6,758 nt of DNA from Flavobacterium psychrophilum (GCA_945869365.1 CAMBOW010000086.1:1-6758), one strand, 5' to 3'. Shown: positions 1-6,543, counted from the first letter of the stretch. Translations and numbers: made by a program. Notes: generated by a model from the sequence alone, not told the origin.

Positions 1-108
1 GTAGTTGAATTTTAAAATTTATATAAAAAATAAAAATAGAGGGGCTCAATTTGCAGTTGCTGTAGATTTTATGTAGTAAATGTTAAAATTTGACAAACCG
101 CCGTGGTT

Positions 109-135
109 TACATTAACCTAACGTACATTAACCTA
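109..135. repeat. 12-bp tandem direct repeat in the pentapeptide gene leader
   Basis: The 12-mer TACATTAACCTA occurs at 109-120 and again, exactly, at 124-135, separated by ACG, so the period is 15 bp. Just upstream, AAACC (95-99) and GGTTT (105-109) form a 5-bp inverted repeat around GCCGT. GGTT at 105-108 can alternatively pair with AACC at 115-118. The repeat ends 17 nt before the ATG at 153, so it probably lies in the promoter or 5' leader of the pentapeptide-repeat gene. No clean TTTG/TAnnTTTG promoter is visible here. The nearest is TAAAATTTG at 84-92, which has one extra base inside the box. The exact repetition is seen directly; a regulatory role is inference. Confidence 0.6.
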
Positions 136-152
136 CTCAAAAAAATAGCAAA

Positions 153-728
153 ATGACTTTGGCATCCTATACATATCAATCAAAAACCATCAATAAATGC
201 TTCACTCGTGAGGAACTTAACCTAAACGAATTTGAAGAATGTAGTTTTATTGACTGTGTTTTTCGTGCCTGTAATTTTTTGGGTGTTACATTTATTTCAT
301 GTTCATTTACCAATTGTCAATTTGAAGGCGCTCAAATAAATCATGTGTCCTTACGTTCGGTTCGATTTATTGAATGCAACTTAAAACAGTTGAATTTTGC
401 CATGTGCAATCGGCTTTTGTTTGAGGTGTATTTTGAAAACTGCCAATTGGATTTTGCTAAATTTTACACGCTACCACTCAACAAAGCTCAATTTATCGGT
501 TGTAGTTTATTGGCCGTAGATTTTATGAATGCCAACATCAAAGAGGTGCTGTTTGATCGATGTGATTTGCACCGTTCCGAATTTATGGGAGCCATGGCAC
601 AAAAAGCAAATTTCTATTCCAGCGAAAATTTTAGTATTAATCCAGCCAAAACAAAGGTAGAAAAGGCAGTTTTTGCGCAGGGAAAATTGGGTGGCCTTGT
701 AGCCACTATAGGATTGAAATTACACTAA
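153..728 (+). CDS. Cys-rich pentapeptide-repeat protein
   Basis: Predicted cytosolic protein of 191 residues that should fold into a right-handed quadrilateral beta-helix. A hydrophobic residue, mostly Phe or Leu, recurs every fifth position from F32 to F82 (EECSF, IDCVF, RACNF, ISCSF, TNCQF). The ladder resumes two residues out of register at F94 and runs to F154, so a short loop near 85-93 probably interrupts the helix. Cys often fills the i-2 site (C30, 35, 40, 50, 55, 75, 97, 117, 137), giving 11 Cys in all. The C-terminal part (SINPAKTKVEKAVFA) resembles the capping segment of a widespread flavobacterial family, so the gene looks full length. There is no signal peptide or membrane segment. 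The Qnr and McbG topoisomerase-protecting proteins share the fold, but nothing here shows that activity and the molecular role is unknown. The start is the first ATG, behind an A-rich leader. The 3' end overlaps the convergent GNAT gene by 9 nt. Confidence 0.9.
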   Translation: MTLASYTYQSKTINKCFTREELNLNEFEECSFIDCVFRACNFLGVTFISCSFTNCQFEGAQINHVSLRSVRFIECNLKQLNFAMCNRLLFEVYFENCQLDFAKFYTLPLNKAQFIGCSLLAVDFMNANIKEVLFDRCDLHRSEFMGAMAQKANFYSSENFSINPAKTKVEKAVFAQGKLGGLVATIGLKLH

Positions 729-1226
729 AGATTTTACCAACACATAATCCTCCATCAAATAGCCGTGCTCAAGCTCAATATCTTCTGATTTGACTACAGT
801 AAATCCGTTTTTTTTATAAAATTTCTTGGCTGAATTGTACCGATTTACATTCAAAGTCAATGCTGAACAACCTGCCTCTAGTGCGATTTCGCTCACAAAA
901 TCAAGTAATTGTATGCCTAAATTTTGTCGTTGAAATTGAGGTAAAACATACAACTTATGTAGCTTAGTGGTATTCGGCAAATACTGGTGTTCTATACCTG
1001 CAAAACCGACGGCTTCACCTTGAGAAAATGCCAAATAGTAGTAGTGTTTTTTTATTAAAACATCCGCTTTCAATGCCGATTTGCTGTAAAACAAATCCAA
1101 CATGTAATTCAATTGTTCTTTTGAGAGCAAGGTGCCATAGGCTAAGGGCCAAGTTTTGCGCGCAATAGATTCGATGGTGCTAAAATCGTCGGCGGTGGCC
1201 AACCGAATTTCAACGGACTTAGCCAT
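720..1226 (-). CDS. GNAT-family N-acetyltransferase
   Basis: Protein of 168 residues expected to transfer acetyl from acetyl-CoA to an amine. The substrate cannot be read from the sequence. The N-terminal IRLATADDFSTI (7-18) is the usual first strand and helix. Motif A is at about 88-112: the strand KLHKLYVLP, then QRQNLGIQLLDF with the acetyl-CoA pyrophosphate-binding loop R100-Q101-N102-L103-G104-I105. Motif B is NSAKKFYKKNGF (131-142), and MEDYVLVKSL is the typical final strand. Overall it resembles PaiA-like or other small-molecule GNATs, which is only a family-level impression. Its ATG lies inside the end of the miaE gene: the 8 bases ATGGCTAA carry both this start and the miaE stop, so translation is probably coupled to miaE. 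It is the last gene of the glyA-miaE-GNAT cluster and its end overlaps the convergent pentapeptide gene. Confidence 0.9.
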   Translation of the reverse strand: MAKSVEIRLATADDFSTIESIARKTWPLAYGTLLSKEQLNYMLDLFYSKSALKADVLIKKHYYYLAFSQGEAVGFAGIEHQYLPNTTKLHKLYVLPQFQRQNLGIQLLDFVSEIALEAGCSALTLNVNRYNSAKKFYKKNGFTVVKSEDIELEHGYLMEDYVLVKSLV

Positions 1227-1812
1227 GAACGGTCTGTTTTTTGCCGTATTTCACGATGACTGAGGCTTCAAATTCGAGCCATTCGCGCCAGCGTTTTTCT
1301 ACGTCAATGCCTTCGCCATATTTGCGGGCATAGCCAATAAAGGTAGTGTAATGCGCCGCTTCACTTTCCATTAATTCGCGGTAAAAAGCAGCCAATTCGG
1401 GGTCTTCAATATTCTCAGATAATACTTTAAAGCGTTCGCAGCTTCGGGCTTCTATCATGGCCGAAAACAACATGCGCTCCACAAAACCAGACACGCGGCT
1501 GCCCGTATTACTTTGCTTCATGTACTGCACCAACTCACCCACGTATTCGTCTTTGCGTTCGCGACCTAACTTCAATCCGCGTTTTTTGATGATATCATGC
1601 ACTAGTTCAAAATGCTCTAATTCTTCTTTGGCTAAGGCCAACATATCGGTCACCAAATCGGGGTATTCTGAATTGATGGTTACAATAGTAATGGCATTGG
1701 TTGCGGCTTTTTGTTCACACCACGCATGATCCGTAAGAATTTCTTCAATGTTGGATTCTACGATATTCACCCAGCGGGGATCAGTAGGCAATTGCAAACG
1801 GAAAGTTGACAT
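1219..1812 (-). CDS. miaE: tRNA-(ms2io6A)-hydroxylase, MiaE-like
   Basis: Diiron monooxygenase of 197 residues that hydroxylates the isopentenyl group of ms2i6A at position 37 of tRNAs reading U-starting codons, using O2. It depends on earlier MiaA and MiaB products. The ferritin-like four-helix fold is marked by LPTDPRWVNIVESNIEEIL at the N-terminus and by likely iron ligands: E33 (CEQKAA), E64 and H67 (EELEHF), E121 (MIEARSCERF) and E151 with H154 (ESEAAHY), that is, two ExxH motifs. Other family hallmarks are the RGLKLGRERKDEYV segment (78-91) and FYRELMESEA. The length fits the short bacterial form; the enterobacterial protein is longer. All ligands are present, so it should be active in air. 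It begins 12 nt after the glyA stop and overlaps the next gene by 8 nt, so it is probably cotranscribed with glyA. No Shine-Dalgarno is visible. Confidence 0.93.
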   Translation of the reverse strand: MSTFRLQLPTDPRWVNIVESNIEEILTDHAWCEQKAATNAITIVTINSEYPDLVTDMLALAKEELEHFELVHDIIKKRGLKLGRERKDEYVGELVQYMKQSNTGSRVSGFVERMLFSAMIEARSCERFKVLSENIEDPELAAFYRELMESEAAHYTTFIGYARKYGEGIDVEKRWREWLEFEASVIVKYGKKQTVHG

Positions 1813-1824
1813 AATTTTTAGTAT

Positions 1825-3099
1825 TTAGAACACAAACAAAGGTCGATCACTCATCATTTCGTTTACTTCATCAGCAACTGCTTCAATTACAGCCTCATCG
1901 GTGTGGTTCATCAACACGCGATCTATCAAAGCTACAATGGTTTCCATGTCACTTTCAACCAAACCACGCGAAGTAATCGCCGGTGTTCCGATGCGAATTC
2001 CCGAAGTAATAAACGGTGATTTATCGTCAAAAGGAACCATGTTTTTGTTTACCGTAATTTCGGCTTTTACCAAGGCATTCTCGGCTTCTTTACCCGTAAT
2101 ATTTTTGTTGCGCAAATCAATCAACATCATGTGGTTGTCGGTTCCGCCAGAGATTAAATGGTAGTCGCGTTTCATGAAAGCCTCGGCCATCGCTTTGGCG
2201 TTTTTTTGAACTTGCATGGCATAACGGAAAAATTCGTCCGTGAGACATTCGCCAAAGGCAACGGCTTTTGCTGCTATAATGTGCATCAATGGACCTCCTT
2301 GGTTTCCTGGAAATACAGCCAAATCAAGCAAAGCAGACATCATGCGAATTTCTCCTTTTGGTGTAGTGATTCCCCACGGGTTTTCAAAGTCTTTGCCCAT
2401 CATGATCATCCCTCCACGCGGTCCGCGCAAGGTTTTGTGGGTAGTTGTGGTAACAATGTGACAATGCGGAATGGGATCATTCATCAAGCCCTTGGCAATC
2501 AAACCAGCTGGATGCGAAATATCTCCCAATAACAAAGCCCCAACACTGTCAGCGATTTGACGGAATCGGGCAAAATCCATGTCTCGGCAATAAGCTGAGG
2601 CACCGGCTATGATCATTTTGGGTTGCTCGCGGGTAGCAATCTCCTGAATTTTATTGTAATCAAATTGACCGGTTTCCTTTTCAACACCATAAAAAGAGGG
2701 GGTATAAATTCTTCCGGAAAAATTCACTGGTGATCCGTGTGTCAAATGCCCTCCGTGTGATAAATCAAAGCCTAAAATTTTATCGCCCGGTTTCAAACAA
2801 GCAGCAAAAACTGCCGTATTGGCTTGTGATCCAGAGTGTGGTTGTACATTCACATAGGCAGCACCAAATAATTCTTTGGCGCGATCAATCGCTATTTGCT
2901 CTACTATATCCACCACTTCACAACCACCATAATAACGTTTACCCGGATAACCCTCGGCATATTTGTTGGTTAAACAAGAACCAGCTGCTTCCATTACGTC
3001 ATCACTGACAAAATTTTCTGAAGCAATCAGCTCAATTCCATGTTGTTGTCTATCTTGTTCGTCTAGGATAAGATCAAAAATTTGTTGGTCGTGTCGCAT
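1825..3099 (-). CDS. glyA: serine hydroxymethyltransferase
   Basis: Cytosolic PLP enzyme of 424 residues that interconverts serine plus tetrahydrofolate with glycine plus 5,10-methylenetetrahydrofolate, the main source of one-carbon units for purines, thymidylate and methionine. Landmarks in order: [10 protein letters not shown] (23-32), [17 protein letters not shown] (45-61), QPHSGSQAN (86-94), HGGHLTHGS (115-123), [11 protein letters not shown] (192-202) with PLP-contacting D193 and H196, and [15 protein letters not shown] (216-230) where K222 should form the Schiff base. [12 protein letters not shown] (262-273) follows, and R369 in SGIRIGTPA should bind the substrate carboxylate. Relative to the E. 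coli enzyme there is an insertion at about 235-258, which I recall as normal for Bacteroidota GlyA. The start is ATG at 3099, behind TAAAATAAAAACA. It is the first gene of a likely operon with miaE and the GNAT gene, and is divergent from fahA. Confidence 0.98.
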   Translation of the reverse strand: MRHDQQIFDLILDEQDRQQHGIELIASENFVSDDVMEAAGSCLTNKYAEGYPGKRYYGGCEVVDIVEQIAIDRAKELFGAAYVNVQPHSGSQANTAVFAACLKPGDKILGFDLSHGGHLTHGSPVNFSGRIYTPSFYGVEKETGQFDYNKIQEIATREQPKMIIAGASAYCRDMDFARFRQIADSVGALLLGDISHPAGLIAKGLMNDPIPHCHIVTTTTHKTLRGPRGGMIMMGKDFENPWGITTPKGEIRMMSALLDLAVFPGNQGGPLMHIIAAKAVAFGECLTDEFFRYAMQVQKNAKAMAEAFMKRDYHLISGGTDNHMMLIDLRNKNITGKEAENALVKAEITVNKNMVPFDDKSPFITSGIRIGTPAITSRGLVESDMETIVALIDRVLMNHTDEAVIEAVADEVNEMMSDRPLFVF

Positions 3100-3125
3100 T
3101 GTTTTTATTTTAAATTTTTAACAGC

Positions 3126-3159
3126 CAAAAATACAAAAATCGTTTGGTAAATAATTCAA
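3126..3159 (-). promoter_or_regulatory. candidate glyA promoter (Bacteroidota type)
   Basis: Read on the minus strand, TATTTTTG (3133 down to 3126) matches the -7 consensus TAnnTTTG at every fixed base. A TTG (3159 down to 3157) lies 23 nt upstream, at the long end of the spacing tolerated in flavobacterial promoters. Transcription would start near 3120, giving an A/T-rich leader of about 20 nt before the glyA ATG. The -33 match is weaker than that of the opposing fahA promoter. Confidence 0.45.
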
Positions 3160-3173
3160 TAATGATATATTTG
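3143..3173 (+). promoter_or_regulatory. fahA promoter (TTTG-N19-TAnnTTTG)
   Basis: TTTG at 3143-3146 and TATATTTG at 3166-3173 are separated by exactly 19 nt, matching the -33 and -7 elements recognised by the primary sigma factor of Bacteroidota. Transcription should start near 3179, leaving a leader of about 30 nt (TTTTCAACAACAAATCAACA and so on) with no Shine-Dalgarno sequence. This is the best promoter in the window. Consensus match and spacing are seen directly; activity is inferred. Confidence 0.7.
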
Positions 3174-3184
3174 ATCATTGAATT
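3153..3184. promoter_or_regulatory. operator-like inverted repeat between glyA and fahA
   Basis: AATTCAAT (3153-3160) and ATTGAATT (3177-3184) are perfect 8-bp inverted arms around a 16-nt centre. A nested pair, AATGAT (3161-3166) and ATCATT (3174-3179), surrounds the 7-nt core ATATTTG. The arms bracket the fahA -7 box, and the left arm contains the TTG proposed as the glyA -33 element. A dimeric regulator bound here could block both promoters. AT-rich palindromes arise by chance fairly often, so the regulatory reading is moderate; no regulator gene is in the window. Confidence 0.4.
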
Positions 3185-3208
3185 TTCAACAACAAATCAA
3201 CAATTCTT

Positions 3209-4492
3209 ATGCCGATAACTGCCAATAATCCTGCCCGAAAATCATGGTTAGACATTCCTGCAAATAGTGATTTTCCGATACAAAATATTCCCTTTGGTGT
3301 GTATATTACATGTACTGATGTGATCACCATAGGCACACGCATAGGTGATTATGCCATTGATTTAGGTGCATTACAACAACTGCACTATTTTGATGGTCTT
3401 GAGTTGACTGAAGATCTGTTTTTGCAAGACACCCTCAACGATTTTATTTCTGACGGTAAAAAAACCTGGAGATTGGTACGCAACCGCATCGCCAATATAT
3501 TTGATGAAACAAATCCACGCTTGCGCGACAATGCAGCTCATCGAGCACAAATTATTTGCAAGATTGACGACGTCGAAATGCAGTTGCCGGTTCAAATTGG
3601 CGATTACACCGATTTTTATTCCAGTAAAGAACACGCGACCAATGTGGGTATGATGTTTCGCGATCCTGCCAACGCCTTGCTCCCCAACTGGTTACACATA
3701 CCGGTTGGCTACCACGGCCGAAGTTCTACCATAGTTCCTTCGGGAATTCCGGTGCATAGACCCATGGGGCAAACTTTACCCATTGGCGAAGATAGTCCTG
3801 TTTTTGGCCCTTCCCGCTTGATTGATTTTGAACTCGAAATGGCCTTTATTACTACCGATGCCAATGTAATGGGTGAAAACATTCCGGTGCATGAAGCCGA
3901 AGATTATATTTTTGGGATGGTGTTGCTCAACGATTGGAGTGCCCGTGATATCCAAAAATGGGAATATGTTCCGCTTGGACCATTTTTAGCTAAAAATTTT
4001 GCTTCATCCATTTCACCCTGGATTGTAACCATGGACGCCTTGGAACCGTTTAGAACCAAAGGACCCAAACAAGATCCAACCCCGCTACCCTATTTGCAAC
4101 AAAAAGGAAAACACGGGTTTGATATACATCTGGAAGTGGCTATCCAACCCGAAAATGGCACAGAAACAGTAGTTTCTCAATCGAACTTTAAATACATGTA
4201 TTGGTCCATGAGTCAGCAATTGGCGCACCACACCTCCAACGGTTGTCGTGTAAATTCGGGCGACATGATGGGATCGGGAACCATTTCGGGCCCAACACCT
4301 TCTAGTTATGGCTCCATGTTGGAACTCACTTGGGGCGGAAAAAACCCGGTACAACTCGCCGATGGTACCGAACGCAAATTCATCAACGACAACGACACGG
4401 TAATCATGAAGGGCTATTGCGAAAACCAAGAAGTCCGCATTGGTTTTGGGGAAGTTTCTAGCAAACTGTTGCCGCCTTTTGTGCGTAAATAA
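3209..4492 (+). CDS. fahA: fumarylacetoacetase
   Basis: Cytosolic hydrolase of 427 residues that splits 4-fumarylacetoacetate into fumarate and acetoacetate, the last step of tyrosine and homogentisate breakdown. An N-terminal SH3-like domain (about 1-125) precedes the catalytic FAH fold. By comparison with the mammalian enzyme (419 residues, offset of +9 through this part), the metal ligands are D135 (GDYTDFYSSKEH), E208 and E210 (DFELEMAF) and D242 (NDWSARDIQ). The catalytic His is H142, and R246, Q249 and K262 match the residues that support catalysis. Y168 lies in GYHGRSS, and E372 in GSMLELTW should pair with H142. GSGTISGP (355-362) is also typical. All key residues are present and the gene looks intact. 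It has its own promoter about 30 nt upstream. Other tyrosine-pathway genes (hppD, hmgA) are not in the window, so it stands alone here. Its stop lies 1 nt from the stop of convergent ytxJ. Confidence 0.97.
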   Translation: MPITANNPARKSWLDIPANSDFPIQNIPFGVYITCTDVITIGTRIGDYAIDLGALQQLHYFDGLELTEDLFLQDTLNDFISDGKKTWRLVRNRIANIFDETNPRLRDNAAHRAQIICKIDDVEMQLPVQIGDYTDFYSSKEHATNVGMMFRDPANALLPNWLHIPVGYHGRSSTIVPSGIPVHRPMGQTLPIGEDSPVFGPSRLIDFELEMAFITTDANVMGENIPVHEAEDYIFGMVLLNDWSARDIQKWEYVPLGPFLAKNFASSISPWIVTMDALEPFRTKGPKQDPTPLPYLQQKGKHGFDIHLEVAIQPENGTETVVSQSNFKYMYWSMSQQLAHHTSNGCRVNSGDMMGSGTISGPTPSSYGSMLELTWGGKNPVQLADGTERKFINDNDTVIMKGYCENQEVRIGFGEVSSKLLPPFVRK

Positions 4493-4493
4493 T

Positions 4494-4877
4494 CTAAATT
4501 AAGTTTTTAACCGCTAGTGCATCAATGTCTGAATGAGAGGCGTGGTGAACAACTATTCCATTTTTAAGTACAATCAATTGTGGCGATTGGTGCTCTACCG
4601 AAAACTGTGTAGCTATTGCCGAGGAAATTGGACGGTATTCCAATAAATCTAGGTAGTAGGCATCAACTTCTGTGGCTAAATCATACTCCTTTTCAAACTG
4701 TTTCAACACATTACGGCTGATGCCACAACGGGTGCTGTGTTTAAAAATAAGCACCCGTTTTTCAAAAGATTGTTCCATTAACTCGGCCAATTGCTCCATG
4801 GAAATTAAAGGAATCCATGGAACTTTGGAGGATTCAGAGGTGGTGTTTGCGCCAAAAAGGCCAGAAAATAAACTCAT
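4494..4877 (-). CDS. ytxJ: YtxJ/BrxC-like monothiol bacilliredoxin-family protein
   Basis: Thioredoxin-fold protein of 127 residues. The family includes Bacillus YtxJ (BrxC), linked to removal of bacillithiol from oxidised proteins. Visible features: an N-terminal extension (1-20) before PWIPLISMEQLAELMEQS; the strand VLIFKHSTRCGIS (42-54) with a single active-site Cys, C51; YLDLLEYRPISSAIA (75-89); and the loop EHQSPQLIVLKNG (95-107), where P99 is the likely cis-Pro. Because there is one Cys in TRCGIS rather than a CxxC pair, it should act as a monothiol enzyme or carrier. There is no signal peptide, so it is probably cytosolic. Whether this organism makes bacillithiol cannot be judged from the window. 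The start is the only sensible upstream ATG. It stands alone and converges with fahA with a 1-nt gap. Confidence 0.85.
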   Translation of the reverse strand: MSLFSGLFGANTTSESSKVPWIPLISMEQLAELMEQSFEKRVLIFKHSTRCGISRNVLKQFEKEYDLATEVDAYYLDLLEYRPISSAIATQFSVEHQSPQLIVLKNGIVVHHASHSDIDALAVKNLI

Positions 4878-4982
4878 AATTCTATTTTTAAGACAATGTG
4901 GCTTTTTTAGTGATATAAATCAGCTGAATGGAACCAAGTTGTTGGAATTTGCGCATTAGAACAGATAATTAATAATGCAAAG

Positions 4983-5012
4983 CAAAACTAATTGAATTCA
5001 CTCAATTCTAAA
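4983..5012 (-). promoter_or_regulatory. candidate ytxJ promoter
   Basis: On the minus strand TAGTTTTG (4990 down to 4983) fits TAnnTTTG at all fixed bases. TTTA (5012 down to 5009), three of four bases of TTTG, lies 18 nt upstream. Transcription would begin near 4977, giving a leader of about 100 nt before the ytxJ ATG at 4877. The rest of 4878-5024 shows no gene, only a small GAATT-CACTC-AATTC inverted repeat at 4994-5008 inside the spacer. Confidence 0.35.
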
Positions 5013-5024
5013 CCTACAACAACT

Positions 5025-5126
5025 ATGTATTTAGCAAAATTTATAACCAAATTACAAGGAGCAATTCAATAAACCGAAAAAGATTTCATAGATCTGTGTG
5101 GCTTATTCATCATCAAAAATCGTTAA
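5025..5126 (+). pseudogene. possible decayed N-terminal gene fragment
   Basis: From ATG at 5025 one frame reads MYLAKFITKLQGAIQ, meets TAA at 5070-5072, then continues in the same frame as TEKDFIDLCGLFIIKNR to a second TAA at 5124-5126. The first stop could come from a CAA-to-TAA change. Read through, the roughly 33 residues look like an amphipathic protein start and recall the N-terminal helices of Bacteroidota Crp/Fnr-type regulators, where a K/Q-x-T-E-K-D-F segment precedes the cyclic-nucleotide-binding barrel. No barrel follows: the frame ends where the GC-rich hairpin repeat begins. The frame is seen directly, the family resemblance is from memory, and chance is a real alternative because two open runs of 15-17 codons are not rare in such DNA. 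Confidence 0.25.
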
Positions 5127-5174
5127 TCAACACCCGAGAGCTTTGCTCGAACAAGCGAAGCAAGCGTTAATCAA
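5121..5174. repeat. GC-rich hairpin flanked by 10-bp direct repeats
   Basis: CGTTAATCAA occurs at 5121-5130 and 5165-5174. Between the copies lie 34 bp (5131-5164) with 19 G or C, clearly richer than the AT-rich surroundings. This core can fold as GCTTTGCT (5140-5147) with AGCGAAGC (5154-5161), 8 bp including one G-U pair and a 6-nt loop, or alternatively as GAGC-TTT-GCTC (5138-5148). The right repeat includes the stop codon of the envelope gene at 5167. Direct repeats around a GC-rich palindrome suggest a small mobile or REP-like intergenic repeat. A terminator for the envelope gene is possible, but no T-run directly follows the stem on the minus strand. Confidence 0.5.
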
Positions 5175-6537
5175 AAATCACTTTATAAATCTCCTCATAC
5201 GATTTCAACTGCTTTGGATGCACATGCATTGTAATTTTTTGTGTTTTATCATGGGGATCTAATTTTTTGATGTCCTCGTTTTTCAAATACGCCAAATTGC
5301 CCGATTTGGTGATTCCCCAGATCAAGTTTTTAGCCGCTGGATTGTATTGTACAGAACCCGTGTACCGGAATAAAGTATTGGAGTTTAATTGTACTAAAAC
5401 TAAATTTTGAAGAGAAATGCGCGCACCTGATTCGTCAATGTAATTTGGCGGCAAAATTCCTCCCGATGGATAAGACGTTGGGTAATCGCAATTTGTAAAA
5501 CCAAAACTGTTTAATTCTAAGGTTCGGATTACTTTCTCGATAGGGTTTAATTTGCGTACTTCATTTTGACGGTATTTATCAATTAATGCCCAATAATCAT
5601 CCCATTTTTGTCTGATTAAATCCTGTTTTTGGAGCAATTTTTTATATTTTTTTTGATAATGGCGCATGGCCTCGTTGTAGTCTTTTCCCTTTTTGAAAGC
5701 CAAATAACAGGTGCATTTCTGGGTTTGTTGATACGCACCTATGCCCTTAATAGAGGTGACTTCATATTCGCCATTTTGCAAAGGCTTTACTTGCATTTCT
5801 TGTGCGTCACTTATTTTGCATTGCGCAGGATTTACCGGTTCAAACAACACATTGTTGTATTCGTAGATTTCAGGGTAATTTCCGGTATCGTCTTTGATTT
5901 CAAATGCGGTGTTTGAAGCCAAGACCGGTTTACGAGGAATAGGTATTAGATCTTCAGCATTGGATGTAACTGAAACACTATCCTTTCCATTCTCGACCCA
6001 ACGGCCGGTGGTTTTGTCCAAATCATACAAATTGAAATCAGTTGATTTGGTCCAACTGAGCAAATTGACCTTTATTTTATTATTGGGATTTACAAAAACT
6101 TCTTGCTGCTGGGCAGTAGCGTTGAGCTCTATCATTCCGCCCGATTCCAGTACGGTTTCTTTGCCTTCATCATCATATTCCATTGGGATTCCGGCAACAT
6201 AAAATTCTAAAGGGCTAAAAAACTCCCGAAATCTCAGTTCCACTGCTGTGGTAATGGGCTGACCGGAAGCGTCTAGGAAAGCATTTGCCGGAATGACAAG
6301 TTGCGAGCCGCGCTTGGAAGTGAGTACCTGTGGTTGATTGGGATCATGAACAACAAAGGTTTCAAACGGCACATCAATTCCCGGAAACGGTTTATTGAAT
6401 GTGAAATTTTCCTTTGCTTTAGTCTGTTTTTTAGACTGCTTTTCCTCGTCTTTGTGGTTGCAAGTGTAGACTGATAAACCGGCAACAACGGCCACTGCTC
6501 CGAGCAGAATGAGCCGTACTTTGGTTGATTTTTTCAT
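5167..6537 (-). CDS. Bacteroidota envelope protein, probable lipoprotein, function unknown
   Basis: Protein of 456 residues. The N-terminus has a basic stretch (MKKSTKVR), a hydrophobic helix (about 9-24), then C26 followed by NHKDEE. Cys after a signal segment suggests a lipoprotein, but VYTC is a poor lipobox (Tyr at -2, Thr at -1), so an uncleaved anchor is possible. KDEE just after the Cys resembles the K-(D/E)2 surface-export signal described in Capnocytophaga. A low-complexity Lys/Gln/Glu linker (27-43) follows. The region at about 50-180 (PFPGIDVPFETFVV, RGSQLVIPANAFLDASG, VELRFREFFSP, AGIPMEYDDEG, ESGGMIEL) is an all-beta pattern that I associate with Bacteroidota surface proteins, possibly ZU5-like. 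A charged helical stretch at about 285-335 may form a coiled coil. The C-terminal domain opens with FGFTNCDYP (345-353). No catalytic motif is recognised. The start ATG is 6 nt after a small upstream ORF. Confidence 0.8.
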   Translation of the reverse strand: MKKSTKVRLILLGAVAVVAGLSVYTCNHKDEEKQSKKQTKAKENFTFNKPFPGIDVPFETFVVHDPNQPQVLTSKRGSQLVIPANAFLDASGQPITTAVELRFREFFSPLEFYVAGIPMEYDDEGKETVLESGGMIELNATAQQQEVFVNPNNKIKVNLLSWTKSTDFNLYDLDKTTGRWVENGKDSVSVTSNAEDLIPIPRKPVLASNTAFEIKDDTGNYPEIYEYNNVLFEPVNPAQCKISDAQEMQVKPLQNGEYEVTSIKGIGAYQQTQKCTCYLAFKKGKDYNEAMRHYQKKYKKLLQKQDLIRQKWDDYWALIDKYRQNEVRKLNPIEKVIRTLELNSFGFTNCDYPTSYPSGGILPPNYIDESGARISLQNLVLVQLNSNTLFRYTGSVQYNPAAKNLIWGITKSGNLAYLKNEDIKKLDPHDKTQKITMHVHPKQLKSYEEIYKVIFD

Positions 6538-6543
6538 GGGACT

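Noticed and set aside
8..19. 12-bp palindrome AATTTTAAAATT at the window start, similar to A/T runs at the window end
   Set aside because: Low-complexity A/T sequence; such palindromes are expected by chance and do not show an inverted terminal repeat.
1457..1729. Plus-strand ORF of 90 codons opposite miaE
   Set aside because: It lies wholly inside a well-supported gene on the other strand and shows no recognisable protein family.
1901..3008. Four plus-strand ORFs of 73 to 124 codons opposite glyA
   Set aside because: All are antisense shadows of glyA, whose motifs are continuous over the whole region.
3100..3208. Glycine or folate-type riboswitch upstream of glyA
   Set aside because: The glyA leader would be only about 20 nt and AT-rich, far too short for a riboswitch.
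3371..3634. Minus-strand ORF opposite fahA (and another at 4085-4429)
   Set aside because: Both are shadows inside fahA, which retains all catalytic residues; neither resembles a protein family.
4480..4520. Bidirectional terminator between fahA and ytxJ
   Set aside because: The stop codons are 1 nt apart and no stem with a T-run is visible; TTAAGTTTTTAA is too weak.
4672..4959. Plus-strand ORF crossing the start of ytxJ
   Set aside because: Mostly antisense to ytxJ, and the tail past the gene start is not protein-like.
5629..6202. Two plus-strand ORFs of 95 and 102 codons, and a minus-strand ORF at 6273-6488
   Set aside because: All overlap the 456-residue envelope gene in other frames; the hydrophobic look of the first reflects the complement of Lys-rich codons.
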